Below are positions 8,771 to 17,986 of a DNA stretch of 64,000 nucleotides, piece by piece; the first letter of the stretch is position 1; the number at the start of each line of letters is the position of its first letter. Below the pieces are notes generated by a model that made no database searches, was not told the origin of the DNA, and saw only the letters and a list, made by a program, of their open reading frames with translations. Origin of the DNA: Bacillus sp. CH140a_4T (GTDB lineage: Bacteria; Bacillota; Bacilli; Bacillales; Bacillaceae_G); contig NZ_WBPF01000021.1 in NCBI RefSeq assembly GCF_008923725.1, forward strand, positions 393,914-457,913. The letters run 5' to 3'. Made by a program: the position numbers and the translations under genes.

Positions 8771-10111
8771 TTAAATAATCCCTATTACATTTAAAAAGAC
8801 GATGATGATTGCAAGTGGCGCTATAAATCGAAGTAAAAACGCCCAGCAAGTAAATACTTTCTTACCATAATTCCCACCTACAAAAAACTCTGCTTCTAGT
8901 ACCTTCTTTTCCATTTTGAATGAAACGAAAATACTAATAAATAGTGCTCCAAGCGGCATTAGTATATTACTAGATAGGAAGTCTACTGCATCAAAAATAT
9001 TCTTTCCGAAAATCGTAATATCACTCCATACTCCAAATGATAACGCTGATGGTATACCTACTAAGAAAATGCCGAAACCAATCATCCATGATAATTTCGT
9101 TCTTCTTTCTTGTTCACCATTCGCTAATGCTGATACAACTGTCTCTAGTAGAGAAAATGCAGAAGTTAATGTCGCAAATGTAAATAGTGCAAGAAATACA
9201 GTTAAGAAAAAACCACCAAATGGAATTTGACTAAATACTGATGGCAATACGATAAATAATAATCCAGGCCCTTCTGTTGGCTCCATTCCTAATGAAAATA
9301 CGGCCGGAAAAATAGCAAGACCTGCAAATAATGAAACAAATAAATTCAATCCAACAATTGTTATTGCTGATTTTGGTAAACTTTCTTTTTTATTTAAATA
9401 GGAACTATACGTGACCATAATCGAAATTCCGATACTAATCGCAAAGAATGATTGACCCATTGCGAACAAAATACTTTCTGAAGTAATCTTTGAAAAATCT
9501 GGTTGTAAGAAAAACTTTACACCTTTCATTGCGTTATCAAGTGTTAGTGAGCGAACAATAAGAGCGACAAATAAAACGAATAATGCTGGCAACATATATT
9601 TACTTGCTTTTTCAATTCCATTTTGTACACCTTTTGATACAACCCAAATTGTAATGAACATAAAAGCGCAATGGCCCATAATCGCCCAAGCGGGATTTCC
9701 AATTGTTTCAGTAAATAACGCTCCGTAATTTTGTCCTGGAGTAATAAGTTGTCCAGTTACTCCTCTAAATAAATAAATGAGTACCCAACCACCTACAACA
9801 CTATAAAACGAAAGTAGTATAAAACACGTTCCAACGCCAAGGCGTCCAATCCAGTGCCATCCAGTATTTGGTGCAATACTTTTAAATGCTCCAACTGCTT
9901 GTTTCTGCGTACTGCGTCCAATCATAAATTCAGCTATAAGTAACGGTAGCCCTATTAATACAGTAAATAATATAAAGATTAAAAAGAATGCTCCTCCCCC
10001 GCTCTTACCAGCGATATAAGGAAACTTCCATATTGCACCAAGTCCAATTGCCGATCCTGCTGCAGCCATTATAAATCCTAATTTCGAAGTCCATTGCTCC
10101 GTCTGTTTCAT
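8771..10111 (-). CDS. Sodium-dependent amino-acid transporter, NSS (LeuT) family
   Basis: Neurotransmitter:sodium symporter family protein of 446 aa, the short bacterial form with 11-12 membrane spans. TM1 carries the unwound sodium/substrate site [20 protein letters not shown], and TM6 includes [19 protein letters not shown]. These transporters import an amino acid with sodium ions. The gene is preceded by a T-box leader whose specifier reads CTC, predicting control by uncharged tRNA-Leu, so leucine or a branched-chain neighbour is the likely substrate. Monocistronic. Confidence 0.9.
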   Translation of the reverse strand: MKQTEQWTSKLGFIMAAAGSAIGLGAIWKFPYIAGKSGGGAFFLIFILFTVLIGLPLLIAEFMIGRSTQKQAVGAFKSIAPNTGWHWIGRLGVGTCFILLSFYSVVGGWVLIYLFRGVTGQLITPGQNYGALFTETIGNPAWAIMGHCAFMFITIWVVSKGVQNGIEKASKYMLPALFVLFVALIVRSLTLDNAMKGVKFFLQPDFSKITSESILFAMGQSFFAISIGISIMVTYSSYLNKKESLPKSAITIVGLNLFVSLFAGLAIFPAVFSLGMEPTEGPGLLFIVLPSVFSQIPFGGFFLTVFLALFTFATLTSAFSLLETVVSALANGEQERRTKLSWMIGFGIFLVGIPSALSFGVWSDITIFGKNIFDAVDFLSSNILMPLGALFISIFVSFKMEKKVLEAEFFVGGNYGKKVFTCWAFLLRFIAPLAIIIVFLNVIGII

Positions 10112-10204
10112 TTTGTTTTCCTCCTACTTAAATCTTTTTATATAGATAAATAAATTTTATAGACCAATCCGAATAAACCCTCCATTTCTTTTTCTATAAA
10201 ATAA

Positions 10205-10470
10205 AAAATGGCTTAGCGTCTCTATATAAAGAGACGCTAAGCCATTTACTTAACGCGGTACCACCCTTATTGATTCCATTATGAATCCACCTTAGTAGTA
10301 ATCGTCTGATTACAAACCTAATATCGAAGGTTAACCGTTAAGATTTACTAAGAATGTGATTCCGTTCTACCTTACTGCTCCTAGGCGAGTTCAGGATGTC
10401 ATTTGACTATGTCACACCAACCCATAGCTCTCTGTACAAATATACGACCTTACTACTCCTATTCAACACA
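10205..10470 (-). promoter_or_regulatory. T-box riboswitch, specifier CTC (Leu), upstream of the NSS transporter
   Basis: The conserved T-box AGGGTGGTACCGCG lies at 10254-10267. The terminator is a 16-bp perfect stem (10207-10222 with 10231-10246) followed by T residues. In stem I the pairs TAGG/CCTA and AGG/CCT enclose a loop with AGTA on the 5' side and GAACTCG on the 3' side. This places CTC (plus-strand 10387-10389) at the specifier position, which codes for leucine. Distal AGAGAGC and GGTTGGTG segments fit the T-box stem I apex. Uncharged tRNA-Leu should favour the antiterminator. Confidence 0.9.
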
Positions 10471-10605
10471 TTTAAATATTTAGAATATATTTTCTTTTGA
10501 AATTAATATGAAGTATATCGGTTATATTTGTAACTGTCAAGGGATATATTATTTTTTTGTCGAAAAGAATGTTTCATTGTAACTTTGTACAATAGGACAA
10601 TGTTA

Positions 10606-10986
10606 TTAATAATCTAGATCATCATGATCCATATCGTCTTCATCTTGGTCTTCATCATCTTCATTTTTTATAAATTCAAATTCCTTTTCCGCTATAATAT
10701 TCTCGTTTTTCTTATTAATATATATTTCTTCCTCACCTACATTTGTTTCTACCTCTATTTCATATACACCATTATCGTCCATACGTTCTACATCAATTTC
10801 CTCTACAACTCCATTTACCTTTTCAACTGCAATTTGTTTAGCTGTTTCAGGACTAAGCTTTTTACTTTCGTACGTTTTTCCTTTAGACTCTTCATATCCC
10901 GTTTCTTCATGTTCCATTGCATTTACACCATATGCTGTCCCTCCAGCAATTAAAAGCACCATGACGATCCCAATCCATAATTTCAT
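10606..10986 (-). CDS. Single PepSY-domain protein with acidic tail
   Basis: Exported or membrane-anchored protein of 126 aa. An N-terminal hydrophobic segment (IGIVMVLLIAGGTAYGV) is followed by one PepSY domain: LSPETAKQIAVEKVNGVVEEI, then a beta-hairpin ending in EEEIYINKKNENI. The last 20 residues are almost all D and E. PepSY domains are thought to inhibit proteases or sense at the envelope. It is the last of four same-strand genes after a response regulator and histidine kinase, an order that resembles ykoG-ykoH-ykoI of B. subtilis. Confidence 0.75.
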   Translation of the reverse strand: MKLWIGIVMVLLIAGGTAYGVNAMEHEETGYEESKGKTYESKKLSPETAKQIAVEKVNGVVEEIDVERMDDNGVYEIEVETNVGEEEIYINKKNENIIAEKEFEFIKNEDDEDQDEDDMDHDDLDY

Positions 10987-11094
10987 TTCATGTTCCTCCT
11001 CTTCATTTCTTTCTTACTTACATACTAAAATGTTAAAATGAAAGAAAACTGTGAGAAACATTAAAATTTGATGAGAATCCGTTTATTGTTGTGG

Positions 11095-12054
11095 TTATCC
11101 TTCGTCATCATCATCTTGATCATCCTTGCCCTCTTCTTGATCATCGTCATCTTGTGGCTGTGATGACTCCTTTTGCTGAATAGCGTTATTTACCGATGTA
11201 GTGGATATAATTTCTCCTGTTATTGTATGTACTCTTACATCAACCGTTTCTGTTTGTTTTTTTATTATAATTTGGTAGGTAGCCATACCATTTATATCAA
11301 CTACATTTACCTTCTCGATAAATCCACCTGGTACTTTTTGTAGCGCCACTTCTTTTGCCTGCTCTTCTGTTATAACTTTTTGTATTTGTGAAGTACCAAT
11401 AAAAGCGCCTGTATTTTCTTCAATTTCTACTATTACATTCTCATTTGCACTTTTCTCTATTTCTATTACATATATATTTTTTTCGTTTTTTTGCTCAAGC
11501 TTAATTCCCTTTATATTCCCTGGCACTTGCTGCACTGCAATTGCTTTTGCCTGCTCTTCTGTAACTTTTATCATCGGTTTCTCTAACAATTGAATTTTAC
11601 CAGTTGTTTTTTCAATCTCAACTGCCTTACTTTGCTTATCATTTGTTTCTACCGTAATTACGAACACTTCTATCTCATTTCTTTTTTCTAATATAGTATG
11701 TTTAATTACACCTTGTACTTTCTGTAGCGCCATTTCTTCTGCTTTCTCTTTCGTTATTGTATTACTTTTTAATGATATTTCTTTTGCACGTTTTATCTCT
11801 CCATTTTTGGCATCTACTATTATTTCATATAAGCCTTGTTCATTTGAAAGGTTTACCTTATAAAAATCTTGTTCCCCTTTATTTACTAATTTCATACTTT
11901 TAATTTTTCCAGGATACTGTTCAGATACAATACTTTGAATTTGCTTCTCAGATAATATTGTTTCTCCTTGCTTTGAAACAATACGTTGTGATACAAACGC
12001 TACACTTACAACCGCAAAGCAAACTAACAATGCAATTTTCCATTTCTTTTTCAT
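11095..12054 (-). CDS. Four-repeat PepSY-domain envelope protein with acidic tail
   Basis: Protein of 319 aa with an N-terminal membrane/signal segment (WKIALLVCFAVVSVAFVSQ). Four successive PepSY-like repeats are visible, beginning at ILSEKQIQSIVSEQYPGKIK, ITKEKAEEMALQKVQGVIK, VTEEQAKAIAVQQVPGNIK and ITEEQAKEVALQKVPGGF. The C-terminus is a run of D, E and Q (DDDDQEEGKDDQDDDDEG). It sits directly downstream of the histidine kinase (19 bases) and is probably in its regulon or operon. The acidic tail, shared with the smaller neighbour, could bind calcium or basic envelope partners; this is a guess. Confidence 0.8.
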   Translation of the reverse strand: MKKKWKIALLVCFAVVSVAFVSQRIVSKQGETILSEKQIQSIVSEQYPGKIKSMKLVNKGEQDFYKVNLSNEQGLYEIIVDAKNGEIKRAKEISLKSNTITKEKAEEMALQKVQGVIKHTILEKRNEIEVFVITVETNDKQSKAVEIEKTTGKIQLLEKPMIKVTEEQAKAIAVQQVPGNIKGIKLEQKNEKNIYVIEIEKSANENVIVEIEENTGAFIGTSQIQKVITEEQAKEVALQKVPGGFIEKVNVVDINGMATYQIIIKKQTETVDVRVHTITGEIISTTSVNNAIQQKESSQPQDDDDQEEGKDDQDDDDEG

Positions 12055-12073
12055 TTTTAAAGCTCCTATCCCT

Positions 12074-13432
12074 TTATGAAAAATGAGGTAAATTTACTGT
12101 AACTTTCGTCCATTTTCCTTCTTCACTTTCAAGTTGTATATCTCCTTCATGAGCATCAATAATTTGTTTGGCAATCGATAAACCTAAACCGGTACCCCCT
12201 GTTTCCCTACTCCTCGCTTTATCAACTCGAAAGAAACGATCAAACACTTTCTGTATATCTTCCTTAGGAATTCCCATACCGTAATCTTGAATGGAAAAAA
12301 AGACTTTTTCTTTTTGTATTCCTACTATAATATCTATAGAATCTCTACTGTATTTCATTGCATTATCTAATAAAACTACTAATACTTGTTTTATTTTTTG
12401 TTCGTCAATATTTACAACAATCTTTTCTTCCTCTGTTATAACACGAAAAGTCCGAGCATATGTTTTTTCTAACTGCTCAGCAGTCACCTGACATAATCGG
12501 ACCAAATCTGATTCGTTAGTCTCCAAATTCCACTCAGCACTACTGTTTGCAAGAAGTAGCATTTGATTCGTCATACCTTTCATTCTTACTGCCTCAGAAT
12601 AAATCGCTTCTACAGATTCTTCCAAAACATCTTGTTTTTTCATTCCCCATCTTTTTAATAATTTCGCATAACTTTCAATAACAGTTAACGGTGTTCTCAA
12701 TTCATGTGAAGCATCTGAAACGAACTGTTGCTGCTTTTCAAAGTTCTGATGTAATAAATCAATCATTTTATTAAATGTCGTTCCCATTTTGTACAATTCA
12801 TCTTTTGATTTTTTCTCAAGCGGTATTTTTTTGAATATCCCTCTATCTTGTATATGCTCCATTGTTTGTATTAAAGAATTTACAGGTTTTAAAATGAGTT
12901 TACTTAACATTCTTCCCGCAAAAAAAGACGGAATTAAAACGAAAAGTGATGCAATAACTAATACATTTTTTAACATATTTAAATTCTCTTGCAAACTATC
13001 TAAACGTTCTGTCATTTCTAACGAAACGATTTTCCCATCATTCCAAATGATTGGAATTTTTATATAAGCGAATTTCCCACCATTTTTCTCATAAATTCCA
13101 GCTGATTCTTTTCTTTCAAATTTCGTATTTACTGCTGGAATTGGTTTTGTACTATCCACTTCTTGCCTAATCATTACCTTTGAATTTTCATTAATAATTC
13201 TAATCATACCGTTTGAAGGCAAGTATGGTTGCAATAGATTTATTGCATCTACTTTCTTTGCTGAATCTGCGTTCATTCCATCAATGATATGTATTGCCTC
13301 ACGTTTCAATCGTTCTAACTCTCCGTTCGTAGTCACTTTATAAAACAAAAAATATATTGAACTATTAATAATTAATAAAATAAGTAGTAACCATACTGTA
13401 GAGAATAAATATATTTTATTTTTAATTTTCAT
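12074..13432 (-). CDS. Sensor histidine kinase (YkoH-like)
   Basis: Membrane-bound histidine kinase of 452 aa. Two membrane spans (about residues 8-30 and 155-175) flank an extracellular sensor domain of about 120 aa. A HAMP linker follows, then the phosphoacceptor SDASHELRTPLTVIES, and ATPase boxes N (DNAMKYS), G1 (DYGMGIP) and G2 (GGTGLGLSIAKQI). All catalytic motifs are intact. It lies three bases after the response regulator gene and is followed by two PepSY genes, so the signal is likely an envelope condition. It resembles YkoH of B. subtilis; the actual signal is unknown. Confidence 0.9.
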   Translation of the reverse strand: MKIKNKIYLFSTVWLLLILLIINSSIYFLFYKVTTNGELERLKREAIHIIDGMNADSAKKVDAINLLQPYLPSNGMIRIINENSKVMIRQEVDSTKPIPAVNTKFERKESAGIYEKNGGKFAYIKIPIIWNDGKIVSLEMTERLDSLQENLNMLKNVLVIASLFVLIPSFFAGRMLSKLILKPVNSLIQTMEHIQDRGIFKKIPLEKKSKDELYKMGTTFNKMIDLLHQNFEKQQQFVSDASHELRTPLTVIESYAKLLKRWGMKKQDVLEESVEAIYSEAVRMKGMTNQMLLLANSSAEWNLETNESDLVRLCQVTAEQLEKTYARTFRVITEEEKIVVNIDEQKIKQVLVVLLDNAMKYSRDSIDIIVGIQKEKVFFSIQDYGMGIPKEDIQKVFDRFFRVDKARSRETGGTGLGLSIAKQIIDAHEGDIQLESEEGKWTKVTVNLPHFS

Positions 13433-13435
13433 ATA

Positions 13436-14119
13436 TTACACCTTTAAGACATACCCAACACCTCTAACAGTGTGAATAAGTGGTACGTCCACATTACAAT
13501 CTACTTTTTTACGCAAGTATCGAATATATACGTCAACAACATTTGTATCGCCATAATAATCAAATCCCCAAACATTCGTTACAATTTGCTCACGGTTTAA
13601 CACTTGATTTTCATGCTTCATTAAAAAGAGTAATAAATCAAATTCACGTGGTGTTAAGTCGACTAGATTATTACCTCTTTTCACTTCTCTCGTTTTCTCA
13701 TCTAAATATAAATCTGCAATTTGATAACTACTATTTTCCTCTTCTTTTACTACATTTGAAATTCTTAAACAAGCACGAATTCTCGCTAAAAGTTCTTCTA
13801 TTTGAAAAGGCTTTGTGATATAGTCACTTGCTCCTTGATCTAAACCACTAACCTTGTCAACAACTGAGTCACGAGCAGTTAATAAAATAATAGGTATTAC
13901 TGCATTTTTCAAACGTATTCTTCGAAGAACTTCTAACCCACTTATATTTGGAAGCATTACATCAAGTAATATTAAATCCCAGTTACCATTGCCGAACTTT
14001 TCCATTGCCTCTGTACCTGTTTTTGCAATTTCACTTTCATATCCTTCAAACTCTAATTCCAACTGCACGACACGAGCAATTTTTTCTTCATCCTCGACGA
14101 TTAAAATCCTTTCTCCCAT
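13436..14119 (-). CDS. OmpR-family response regulator (YkoG-like)
   Basis: Two-domain regulator of 227 aa. The receiver has EDEEK, the phosphorylatable aspartate in LILLDVMLP near residue 53, a T in LLTARD and K in TKPF. The C-terminal winged helix contains LTPREFDLLLFLMKHENQVL and ends with VDVYIRYLRKKV and TVRGVGYVLKV, typical of OmpR/PhoB proteins. First gene of the two-component operon, upstream of the kinase by three bases. Targets probably include the following PepSY genes. Confidence 0.92.
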   Translation of the reverse strand: MGERILIVEDEEKIARVVQLELEFEGYESEIAKTGTEAMEKFGNGNWDLILLDVMLPNISGLEVLRRIRLKNAVIPIILLTARDSVVDKVSGLDQGASDYITKPFQIEELLARIRACLRISNVVKEEENSSYQIADLYLDEKTREVKRGNNLVDLTPREFDLLLFLMKHENQVLNREQIVTNVWGFDYYGDTNVVDVYIRYLRKKVDCNVDVPLIHTVRGVGYVLKV

Positions 14120-14216
14120 AAAAGCCTCCTATAATATATATTTGCACCATTTTAGTATAACAAGTAATACTTTCCTTCAAAAGAAAAAATACCCAATATG
14201 TTTTATCCTTATTGAA

Positions 14217-14249
14217 AAAAATCAGGAATGAAATATATTCCTGATTTTT
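14217..14249 (-). terminator. Rho-independent terminator of the DASS/glycerate kinase operon
   Basis: Stem AAAAATCAGGAAT / ATTCCTGATTTTT with a 7-base loop, overlapping the stop codon of the transporter gene. Confidence 0.8.
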
Positions 14250-15678
14250 AAAGTGACAATCCAACCCATTGCCAATATGCATAGTAAAATATAACCATTA
14301 CAAATATATAAATAACATTTAAATAACTACTTAACTTTAACAAATCTTGCGGCTGAAACGTTTCTCTATCACTTTCTTGAAATAATAGTAATGCTTTAGA
14401 ACTGACCGGAAAGGTTAAACAATAATTCATTCCAACAATACCTAAAAATAAGACAGCTACTTCATTTAATTGCAGACTACTTGCAAAGTATAGTAATGGC
14501 GGAATAAAAATTACTGCTCTCGTTGTGTGAGATGTAATATATAAATGTGATGTGACTGAAAGAATAACAATTACGAGTAACACGATAAAAATGGACTGCT
14601 TATTAATTAATTCAGTTACTAAAAATAACTTCTGCATAATCCATTGCGCTGCACCACTCTCCATTAATGATTTCCCTAATGCAATTGCTGCTCCAACAAA
14701 TAAAATTAAATTCCAAGAGACACCTTTTAAACTTTCTTTCCACTGCATCACACCGAGTTTTGGTAAAGTTAATAAAAATACTCCTATTATAGTTACGGTT
14801 GCAATTTCCAAACCGTGTAACCATTCCGTTAGCCAAAATGCTACCATCGCTATTAAAATACTGATTGTATACTTTTCATTTCGCGATAATTCAAACTTAA
14901 CTTTTTTCTGTTGCAGTTTCGTTTTTACTTCCTCTTTGTCTAAAAATAATACTAATATTACGCGACAACTTATAAAGCTCATTATGATTCCAAATGGTAA
15001 TCCCCATATTAACCACTCTACAAATGTGATGTTTTTATTATTAAATTCCTTTAACATATCTAGGGCGATTAAATGTGAGCCTGCCCCAATAATTGTAGAA
15101 CTTGTTGAAACTAAAATAACTGTAGGCATTAAAATTGCTAATGCTTTCGTAATTCTTCTACTCCCAATTTCTTTTGATATAGCTTGAAAAACAGGTAATA
15201 CAACCGCTGCGCGTCCAGATGTTGATGGAATAAAAAAGGCAAGTATTTGAATCATCATTGTTAAAATCCCGCACAAGCCTGAAATATTTCGAGCACGATT
15301 CACAACAAAGTACGTCATTTTCTCAGCTAAACCGGTAACTTGAAGTGCCCTTCCTAAAATAAAAGAACCTATCATAAGCCAAATCACATCTGAAGCTAAC
15401 GAATCAAATAAAAGATCTTGCTTTGCTGTTCCTGAAACAATTAGAAATAAGACAGAACCGAGTGCAATATAGGCCGAATTTATCGTTGTTGTTGTCCATA
15501 ATATAATGGCACAGCAAAATCCAAACAAACTCCATTTTGCTTCCATCGTTAATGATGATGGAAGCAAAAGAACTATTTCTACAATTAATATAAGTGCTAC
15601 GGGCAGAACCCAGGATGACTTAACTTTCGGAGTATCATTATTATTCACATGTAATTCCACTACATTTTTTTCAATCAT
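14248..15678 (-). CDS. DASS (SLC13) family anion transporter
   Basis: Membrane protein of 476 aa with about 11-12 hydrophobic spans. The segment FFIPSTSGRAAVVLPVFQAI corresponds to the SNT-type sodium-binding motif of divalent anion:sodium symporters, and a second copy is expected near TSHLYITSHTTRAVIFIPPL. Typical substrates are dicarboxylates and related organic anions. It overlaps the upstream glycerate kinase by four bases (ATGA), so the two are coupled, and the transporter may import glycerate or a precursor such as tartrate. That substrate is inference. Confidence 0.85.
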   Translation of the reverse strand: MIEKNVVELHVNNNDTPKVKSSWVLPVALILIVEIVLLLPSSLTMEAKWSLFGFCCAIILWTTTTINSAYIALGSVLFLIVSGTAKQDLLFDSLASDVIWLMIGSFILGRALQVTGLAEKMTYFVVNRARNISGLCGILTMMIQILAFFIPSTSGRAAVVLPVFQAISKEIGSRRITKALAILMPTVILVSTSSTIIGAGSHLIALDMLKEFNNKNITFVEWLIWGLPFGIIMSFISCRVILVLFLDKEEVKTKLQQKKVKFELSRNEKYTISILIAMVAFWLTEWLHGLEIATVTIIGVFLLTLPKLGVMQWKESLKGVSWNLILFVGAAIALGKSLMESGAAQWIMQKLFLVTELINKQSIFIVLLVIVILSVTSHLYITSHTTRAVIFIPPLLYFASSLQLNEVAVLFLGIVGMNYCLTFPVSSKALLLFQESDRETFQPQDLLKLSSYLNVIYIFVMVIFYYAYWQWVGLSL

Positions 15679-16859
15679 GATACGTACCCACTTTTATTTA
15701 AACGAGAAGCGATTTGATATCCAACTAAAACTGTACGCATCGTACTTTCTGTACAATCACGAAGCCATTTCTCCGCATTAAAAAATGCATTTTCTAACGA
15801 AGATGGCATTGGTAATATGCTTGTATATGCATCAATTCCGTAATCGTAATTAATACGTGCACCTTTACCAACTGTCCCTACTAACGCTATTACTGGTAAT
15901 CCATATTTTTTTGCACATTTAGCCACTTCAGCTGGAATTTTCCCACGTGGTGTTTGAAAATCAATACTTCCTTCCGCGGTAAATACAAGATCACACTTTA
16001 ACAATAGTTTATTTAAATCCATATACTTCATAATAATGTCGTATCTCGGATGAAGCGTTGCCCCAATTAAAGCTTGCAGTCCAGCACCAAGACCGCCAGA
16101 TGCACCACTTCCTGGTGTATGATGTACATCTATACCTATATCTTTTTTTATAATAGTAGCATAGCGCTCCAATGCTTTTTCTAGTTCTATTACTTGTGCT
16201 TCGTTAGCACCTTTTTGCGGACCGAACACTCTAGCTACTCCCTGTTCGCCGCATAATTGATTAAACCAATTACAAGCAACGTCGATTTGAACATGCCTTA
16301 ATCTAGGATCTACTTGTGACGTATCTATTTTTGAAACTTGTAATAAAGAGGTACCACCTTGAATTTGTATTTCCTTTTCATCTTCATTTAAAAACTTTAC
16401 ACCTAACGCTTCAGCCATACCAGCACCTCCATCAGACGTACCTGAATCACCACATCCTATTAATATACGATCTACTCCTTTACTTAAAGCTAATTCTATT
16501 AACTGTCCAACACCATGAGTAGTCGTTTTTCTTGGATCACGTAAATCTCTCGGTACAAGGCGTAGCCCAGCCGCCGCAGCCATTTCAATAACAGCTGTAC
16601 GCTCACCATTTCTCGTTTCAAAAACACCAAAATAAGATTGTATCTCATCTCCAATAGGTCCCGTTACTTGTACTTTATACATTTTTCCACCAGTAATATT
16701 TATAATTGCCTCTGTAAACCCTTCCCCACCATCAACCATTGGTAAAGTCTCTACAGTAGCAAGTGGCATAACTTTTAAAATCCCTTCTTTCATTACATCA
16801 GCAGCTTCCTTCGCCCCTAAACTTTCTTTAAATCCTGATGGTACAACTAAAATACGCAT
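15675..16859 (-). CDS. glxK: Glycerate kinase
   Basis: Glycerate kinase of the GarK/GlxK type, 394 aa against the usual 380. It phosphorylates D-glycerate with ATP to a phosphoglycerate that enters glycolysis. Signatures: VPSGFKESLGAKEAADVMKE at the N-terminus, LPMVDGGEGFTEA, IGCGDSGTSDGGAGMAEALG and FTAEGSIDFQTPRGKIP. First gene of a two-gene unit with the DASS transporter. Ribosome site GAAGGGAG precedes ATG at 16859. Confidence 0.9.
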   Translation of the reverse strand: MRILVVPSGFKESLGAKEAADVMKEGILKVMPLATVETLPMVDGGEGFTEAIINITGGKMYKVQVTGPIGDEIQSYFGVFETRNGERTAVIEMAAAAGLRLVPRDLRDPRKTTTHGVGQLIELALSKGVDRILIGCGDSGTSDGGAGMAEALGVKFLNEDEKEIQIQGGTSLLQVSKIDTSQVDPRLRHVQIDVACNWFNQLCGEQGVARVFGPQKGANEAQVIELEKALERYATIIKKDIGIDVHHTPGSGASGGLGAGLQALIGATLHPRYDIIMKYMDLNKLLLKCDLVFTAEGSIDFQTPRGKIPAEVAKCAKKYGLPVIALVGTVGKGARINYDYGIDAYTSILPMPSSLENAFFNAEKWLRDCTESTMRTVLVGYQIASRLNKSGYVS

Positions 16860-16986
16860 GTAATATTTCTCCCTTCACCTTATATATCTTTCGTATCTAC
16901 GGCTTATATTAAAGGTGAAAAAAGAGAGCACAATTAAGCTTACATTAAAATTTGGTGAGAAAGTGCTGAGTTTTATGATCTAAAAA

Positions 16987-17017
16987 ATCCGTTGTACTAT
17001 GAAATAGCACAACGGAT
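16987..17017 (-). terminator. Rho-independent terminator behind a decayed gene
   Basis: Stem ATCCGTTGT / ACAACGGAT with TTTTTT on the minus strand, nine bases after the stop codon at 17026. Its presence supports that a real minus-strand gene ended here. Confidence 0.8.
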
Positions 17018-17025
17018 ATATTCCT

Positions 17026-17446
17026 TTACTCTTTATTCAATTTTATTTCTCTATTACGGGACAATACTTGTACGATTTCGCGTTTCCTGTACTCAACAAG
17101 CAATTGCTTTTAGGTTATCTTTTGTAAGTTTTGTAGTAACAGTATGACACCTTTTGTACATCATGACCAATACTATGTTAAAACTTACGAGTTTGTACAA
17201 GTTTGTTAGTTTCACATACAGTACATGTGTTTATATTTATCACCCGGTAAAATGTCATTTCGCCTAAGCTCGTACTTCGTTTTCTATTCTATCATTGCAC
17301 ACAGTACTCCATGATGGTACAACCCTCATGGGGTACTTACTTTCAAATAACATATATTTTTTCTATCCACATCAAAAACAAATTCGTTTTCCTTCTCTTT
17401 TCTTGTCTATCCATATATAAAACTTTAACTATTCTTATATATAAAG
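17026..17446 (-). pseudogene. Decayed protein gene with several frameshifts
   Basis: No long frame exists here, but minus-strand fragments in different frames read like pieces of one protein. From 5' to 3' these are KENEFVFDVDRKNICYLKV, FESKYPMRVVPSW, KYELRRNDILPGDKYKHMYC, MMYKRCHTVTTKLTKDNLKA and LVEYRKREIVQVLSRNREIK. The last ends in a TAA at 17028-17026, immediately before a perfect terminator. At least three frame changes and a few in-frame stops separate the pieces. The conserved-looking helices and cysteines suggest a small metal- or nucleic-acid-binding protein, but I do not recognise the family. Confidence 0.45.
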
Positions 17447-17511
17447 TGGGGAATGTACTAATAAAACTTATAACTTCTATTCCTCATAAACAATTAATCT
17501 TTTTATGATAA

Positions 17512-17550
17512 AAATGACCTTATTCAGCTTTAAGCTCAACAAGGTCATTT
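17512..17550 (-). terminator. Rho-independent terminator after the SUKH-like gene
   Basis: Stem AAATGACCTT / AAGGTCATTT extended by imperfect pairing of CAGCTT with AAGCTC, located just past the stop codon at 17573. Confidence 0.75.
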
Positions 17551-17572
17551 ATCTATATTAAAACTCTTCTTC

Positions 17573-17917
17573 CTATGCTTCTTTTGCATCCAATAACCTT
17601 TGTGATAAAAACTCATAAAAATTCTTTGCTGTATTGTAGTCATCAAGTCCACCTTGTCTATCCCATGTTTTTACTGTGCACTCATTGTTTTCCATATTAC
17701 TATTGTCTAAAAAATAAGCATATTCCCCAATATCTTCAATAACTACTAAATTCTCATTCATTCCTAAATCCCCATAACTCTCTGTTTCAATAACAACAGA
17801 AGCAACAACGTATAAATTTGATTTCTGTAATATCTCATAAAAACGAACTCTTTTTTCTTCATTCTGTAAAGCTACCACTAACGTCTCACCTAATGGACAA
17901 ATTTCTAGTAAACTCAT
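17573..17917 (-). CDS. SUKH (SMI1/KNR4)-like protein, possible immunity protein
   Basis: Protein of 114 aa. The part ENLVVIEDIGEYAYFLDNSN, followed by TWDRQGGLDDYNTAKNFYEFL, resembles the second half of SUKH-superfamily proteins, which often act as immunity proteins against secreted polymorphic toxins. SUKH domains are usually 130-150 aa, so this copy may be shortened at the N-terminus. The ribosome site (GAGTG) is weak. It lies just downstream of the type VII secretion genes and a repeated hairpin, a context that fits an immunity role, but no toxin gene is visible next to it. Confidence 0.5.
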   Translation of the reverse strand: MSLLEICPLGETLVVALQNEEKRVRFYEILQKSNLYVVASVVIETESYGDLGMNENLVVIEDIGEYAYFLDNSNMENNECTVKTWDRQGGLDDYNTAKNFYEFLSQRLLDAKEA

Positions 17918-17944
17918 TGAACTACACTCTTTATTTAAAATAAC

Positions 17945-17975
17945 TTCGCCACCTTACTTAAAGTAAGATGGCGAA
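17945..17975 (-). repeat. Hairpin copy 1 (TTCGCC...GGCGAA)
   Basis: Near-perfect palindrome TTCGCCACCTTACTT / AAGTAAGATGGCGAA directly after the DUF975 gene. An almost identical hairpin with the same flanking GTTAAATC sits after the Asn-Pro repeat gene at 18864. Each can act as a terminator or processing site. Confidence 0.7.
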
Positions 17976-17986
17976 TGTTAAATCCG

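Noticed and set aside
10624-10953. Plus-strand frame rich in F, Y and I
   Set aside because: Antisense of the PepSY gene, whose acidic and lysine codons read as F, L and I on the other strand.
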